A stretch of DNA of 64,000 nt from Kitasatospora sp. NBC_00374. Its GTDB lineage: Bacteria; Actinomycetota; Actinomycetes; Streptomycetales; Streptomycetaceae. How positions within the stretch are numbered: the first letter of the stretch is position 1; every line of letters starts with the position of its first letter. The stretch is from positions 4,340,001 to 4,404,000 of the forward strand of contig NZ_CP107964.1 in NCBI RefSeq assembly GCF_041434935.1, given 5' to 3'. A program made the position numbers and the translations under genes. Under the pieces are notes generated by a model. That model had not been told where the DNA came from. It made no database searches and saw nothing but the letters and a program-made list of their open reading frames with translations. Shown here piece after piece: positions 60,867-64,000 of the stretch.

Positions 60867-63245
60867 GTGGACGAGCGAAGCGTGGGGTCTGTCCCGGCCG
60901 GGGTCCGGCGGACGGCCCGCGCCCGCCGGACGGCCCGGCGGTTGGGCGGTCTCCTGGCTGCCGGTGCGGTGCTGCTGTGCACCGCCGCCCTGCCCGCCGC
61001 CGCGGCGCCGGCGGCCCCGGCCGCCGCCGACTACCCGGCGACCATGACCATCGGCACGGTCACCCCGGCGACGGCCGGCGAGAACGGCACCGTGACGATC
61101 ACCGGCAAGGTGGTCAACGCCGGCCGTGACCCCTTCAAGTCCGCCCACGTCGGGGTCCGCGCTCCGCTGTCCGGCAAGAAACCGCTGGGCACCAGGAGCG
61201 AGGTCGCCACGGTCGCCGACCGCTCCACCCCCACCGGGACGGACGGCACCGACGTGCCCAACCTCCAGATCCAGCTCGGGGACATCGGCCCCGGCCAGTC
61301 GCACGACTTCAGCATCCCGGTCACCACCGCGGACCTGGAACTCGCCAAGCCCGGTGTGTACGAGCTCGCGGTGGACGTCTGGGGCACCGCCGGCGGCGGC
61401 CACGAGCGGGTACTGGGCATCGCCCGGACCTTCCTGCCCTACAGCGTCGAGGCGACCCCGAAGCAGACCCAGGTCTCGGTGGTCTGGCCGATCACGCACG
61501 CCCCGGAGCTGGTCGCCCAGACCATGCCCGACAACGACCAGACGCCGGTGCTCCGCGACGAATCCCTGGCCACCGAGCTGGCCCCGGGCGGGCGGCTGCA
61601 CCAGCTGGTCACGACCGGCGCCACCCTCCCGAACCTGACCTGGGCGGTCGACCCGGACCTGCTGGACACCGTGTACGCGATGACCAGGCCCTACCGGGTG
61701 CAGAAGCCCAACACCACCGGCGAGTCGGCCCGCGACGACAACACCGTGCCGGGGGTCGGCAAGGACGCCGCCACCGCCTGGCTGGCGCTGCTGCGCACCG
61801 CGGTCGCCACCGCCGGGCACGAGGTGGTCTCGCTGCCGTACGCCGACCCCGACCTGGCCTCGATCGCGCACAACGGCGCCGGTCTGCCGGGGGTGGAGAC
61901 GGCACTGCGCAAGGCCGCCACGGCCGGGCGGCTCACCACCGAGGGCCGACTGTCGGTGGACGTGAAGTCCGACGTGGCCTGGCCGTACCAGGGCTGGCTG
62001 GACCAGCGGACGGCCGCCACCGCCCGGATGGTGGGCGGCCGGCTGGTGCTGGTGGACGGGGCCTCGATCCCGGAGTCGGACTCGCTGGCCTACACGCCCG
62101 GCGCGGCCCGCCCGATCGGCGAGGGGCAGACCGCGGTGGTCGCCGACCCGACCGTGTCCGCGCTGTTCCAGTCGGACCTGAAGACGGCCGAGGCGAAGAC
62201 CGCGGCCGTCCAGCGGTTCCTGGTGGAGACCCTGCTGATCACCCGGCAGATGCCGGAGCAGCAGCGCGGTCTGCTGGTGCTGCCGCCGCGCAACCTCACG
62301 GCGGACACCGCCGAGGCACTCGCCACGGCCGTGCAGAAGGCCCAGCAGGGCGGCTGGATCGCCCCGGCGGCGCTGCACACGGTGGCGGCCGCCCCGGCCG
62401 ACCCGGAGGCCGGCACGACCGTCCCGGACGGCTATCCGCAGGCGCTGGCCGCCTCCGAGCTGTCCTCCGCCGAGCTCGGCAAGACCACGTCGGTGCAGGC
62501 CGGGCTGGACAAGCTGATGCTGATCCTGACCCAGCCCCAGCGGGTCCGCGGCCCGTTCAGCGCGGCCATGGTCCGCTCGATGTCGACCGAGTGGCGGGAG
62601 CAGAGCAAGCCCGGCACCTCCTACCGCCAGGGCGTCCAGAAGTACCTGGACAACCTCACCGCTGCGGTCAGGGTTCCGAAGAAGAGCGAGATCACCCTGC
62701 CGGGTGACAACGCGACGCTGCTGATCAGTGTGAAGAACGACCTCAACCAGGCGGTCGGCAACCTGGAGCTGCGCCTGGTCTCCACCCAGGTGAACCGGGT
62801 CAACGTCGGCCCGGCGGAGCCGGTGGTACTGGACGGCACGACCAGCCGGACGTTCCGCTTCCCCGCCGAGGCGCAGGTCAACGGCTCGGTCCAGATGACC
62901 GCCCAGCTGTGGACCACCGGGCCCAACGCGCAGCGCTACGGCGAGCCCGTGACCTTCATGGTCGAGGTCACCTCGGTGGCGAGCGGGGTGCTGTACGTCA
63001 TCGGCGGCGGTGTGGTGCTGATGGTGCTGGCCGGGATCCGGTTCTACCTGCAGCGCAAGAAGCACGCCGCAGCGGGGGACGCCGACGGCGAGAGCGGTGA
63101 CGACGGCGAGAGCGGTGACGGCGCCGACGCGGACGCCGCCGACGGTTCCGCCGAGCACGGCGGCGGCGAGGCGCCCGACGCGGACCCGGCGTCGGCCCTG
63201 GATGACGCTGATCGGGTAGCCGGTGATGAGAAGGTTGGTCACTGA
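60867..63245 (+). CDS. Exported DUF6049-type protein
   Basis: The 792-residue protein has a basic start and a signal sequence (LGGLLAAGAVLLCTAALPAA), a long outer region with a beta-rich first domain (TITGKVVNAGRDPFKSAHVG) and an alpha/beta middle (TQVSVVWPITHAPELVAQTM). A C-terminal membrane span at about 705-735 precedes a short acidic tail. It precedes the probable murJ gene by 47 bases, an arrangement common in streptomycetes. The role is unknown; the context suggests peptidoglycan precursor transport or wall assembly. GTG start at 60867 with no strong ribosome site. Confidence 0.85.
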   Translation: MDERSVGSVPAGVRRTARARRTARRLGGLLAAGAVLLCTAALPAAAAPAAPAAADYPATMTIGTVTPATAGENGTVTITGKVVNAGRDPFKSAHVGVRAPLSGKKPLGTRSEVATVADRSTPTGTDGTDVPNLQIQLGDIGPGQSHDFSIPVTTADLELAKPGVYELAVDVWGTAGGGHERVLGIARTFLPYSVEATPKQTQVSVVWPITHAPELVAQTMPDNDQTPVLRDESLATELAPGGRLHQLVTTGATLPNLTWAVDPDLLDTVYAMTRPYRVQKPNTTGESARDDNTVPGVGKDAATAWLALLRTAVATAGHEVVSLPYADPDLASIAHNGAGLPGVETALRKAATAGRLTTEGRLSVDVKSDVAWPYQGWLDQRTAATARMVGGRLVLVDGASIPESDSLAYTPGAARPIGEGQTAVVADPTVSALFQSDLKTAEAKTAAVQRFLVETLLITRQMPEQQRGLLVLPPRNLTADTAEALATAVQKAQQGGWIAPAALHTVAAAPADPEAGTTVPDGYPQALAASELSSAELGKTTSVQAGLDKLMLILTQPQRVRGPFSAAMVRSMSTEWREQSKPGTSYRQGVQKYLDNLTAAVRVPKKSEITLPGDNATLLISVKNDLNQAVGNLELRLVSTQVNRVNVGPAEPVVLDGTTSRTFRFPAEAQVNGSVQMTAQLWTTGPNAQRYGEPVTFMVEVTSVASGVLYVIGGGVVLMVLAGIRFYLQRKKHAAAGDADGESGDDGESGDGADADAADGSAEHGGGEAPDADPASALDDADRVAGDEKVGH

Positions 63246-63292
63246 GGGTGCCCCGCACCGGGCGCCCGCCCCCAGCAGCGAATTGAGGTGGC

Positions 63293-64000
63293 ATGACCGG
63301 GCCGCGCGAGGAGCGAGCACAGAGCCACGGCAGCGGCGGGCCGCAGGGCCGCGGTGCCGGATCCACCGAATCCGCGGCCGACTGGTATGTCGCCGACACC
63401 TTCTCCCGTGACCCGTTCGCGGCCGAGGCCTTCGACCCGGCCGCCGACGACACCGACCCGTACCGCGCGTCGGCCGCCGAGGCCGCGGCGTCCCTGCCCC
63501 CGCAGTCGACCGGCCGACCGGCCGAGGAGCCGGACGACGGCGTCCCGCAGGCCGCACCGGAGCCGCAGCTGACCGCCCCGGCCACCCGCTGGGCCGGCCT
63601 CGCGGCGGTGCCCCGGCCCGAGGCGGCACCGCCGCGCCCGAGCCCCGTCTGGGACCCCGACACGGAGTACGTCGGGGTGGACGACCTGCTGGGCGGCGCC
63701 GCCCCGCGTGAGCAACCCCCCGCCGCCGAAGTCGGCGGGAACCGGCCCGGTGGGCCCGACCGGCCCGACGAACCCGCCGAGTCCCCCGAGTCCCCCGAGC
63801 CGGACGAGCCGGAGCAGCCGAAACAGCCGGAACGGCCGAAGGAACAGTTCGTCCCACCGATCGAGTTCGACCCGCCGCTGTCCGAGGAGGAGGCCCTCCT
63901 GCAGGCCGACGCGGCGGTGCGCGAGGCCACGATCGCGGCCCTCGACAAGAGCGCAACGGCCCGGCCCACCGCGCAGCCCGCCCCGGACACCGACGGAAGC
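63293..64000 (+). CDS. murJ: Probable murJ, N-terminal part (3' end outside window)
   Basis: The ATG at 63293 follows GAGGTG, 47 bases after the DUF6049-type gene. The frame remains open to the window end (236 residues). All of it is a hydrophilic, Glu/Asp/Pro-rich disordered region (ESPESPEPDEPEQPKQPERP), as seen in the cytoplasmic N-terminal extension of streptomycete MurJ lipid II flippases. Position after DUF6049 and cca supports the call, but the membrane part is not in the window, so identity rests on context. Confidence 0.6.
   Translation, partial: MTGPREERAQSHGSGGPQGRGAGSTESAADWYVADTFSRDPFAAEAFDPAADDTDPYRASAAEAAASLPPQSTGRPAEEPDDGVPQAAPEPQLTAPATRWAGLAAVPRPEAAPPRPSPVWDPDTEYVGVDDLLGGAAPREQPPAAEVGGNRPGGPDRPDEPAESPESPEPDEPEQPKQPERPKEQFVPPIEFDPPLSEEEALLQADAAVREATIAALDKSATARPTAQPAPDTDGS

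Noticed and set aside
59049..63956. Open frame of 1635 codons on the minus strand
   Set aside because: It runs across cca in another frame and antisense to the DUF6049-type and murJ genes. Its residues are Arg/Ala/Gly/Pro-rich without domains, as expected of a shadow frame in high G+C DNA.

Overview
The window is very G+C-rich, and its genes use GTG and TTG starts freely. It carries an intact branched-chain 2-oxo-acid dehydrogenase operon, a ribosomal protein/ssb block, a FemX-type peptidoglycan aminoacyltransferase, a mycothiol-dependent isomerase family protein, a proteasome activator, inositol-phosphate synthase and two perfect parS sites. Together these point to a streptomycete (Streptomyces, Kitasatospora or a close relative), in the core chromosome near the replication origin. 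The order dnaB / rplI-rpsR-ssb-rpsF / femX / PBP / PadR / ino1 / cca / large secreted protein / MurJ agrees with the near-oriC gene order I recall for streptomycetes. No rRNA, tRNA, CRISPR array, insertion sequence or intact prophage was seen.

Layout. 1-3.3 kb: end of an ABC exporter (ATPase, permease) with a two-component pair. 3.4-9.4 kb: purC and purD around two poorly known genes, all on the minus strand. 9.9-15.4 kb: a SLATT-type membrane protein, a 215-residue orphan, a GntR regulator, a nitrilase-family hydrolase, a mycothiol-dependent family protein and a BRO-N (phage antirepressor type) gene. 15.4-20 kb: an MFS carrier, a secreted M64-type metallopeptidase, a BenE carrier and the 3' remnant of a sortase substrate. 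20-24.7 kb: bkdABC and a divergent response regulator. 24.7-33.7 kb: an APH-like kinase, two membrane Ser/Thr kinases, the proteasome activator Bpa, a Pro/Ala-rich exported protein, a quinone oxidoreductase and a K+ channel/TrkA-N protein. 33.7-39.4 kb: a molybdopterin operon, a metallo-beta-lactamase-fold hydrolase, manA and a dehydrogenase. 40-45.4 kb: dnaB, a MATE exporter, rplI, rpsR, ssb and rpsF. 45.7-56.5 kb: cell envelope genes (femX, a racemase-like PLP protein, a glycosyltransferase, a class A PBP), PadR, ino1 and an MFS carrier. 56.6-64 kb: two paralogous LppU/SCO3897-type proteins around an antirepressor-like gene, then cca, a DUF6049-type secreted protein and the start of a probable murJ.

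The most notable signals are mostly not genes. A regularly phased cluster of DnaA-box-like nonamers fills the dnaB/MATE divergent region. Two long palindromic parS sites lie 10 kb apart, one of them inside the rpsF-ssb transcription unit. The protein encoded next to femX looks like an alanine racemase but appears to have lost the catalytic tyrosine. A start-less sortase-signal remnant still has its own terminator. Candidate operators precede the PadR gene and the bkd/response-regulator pair.
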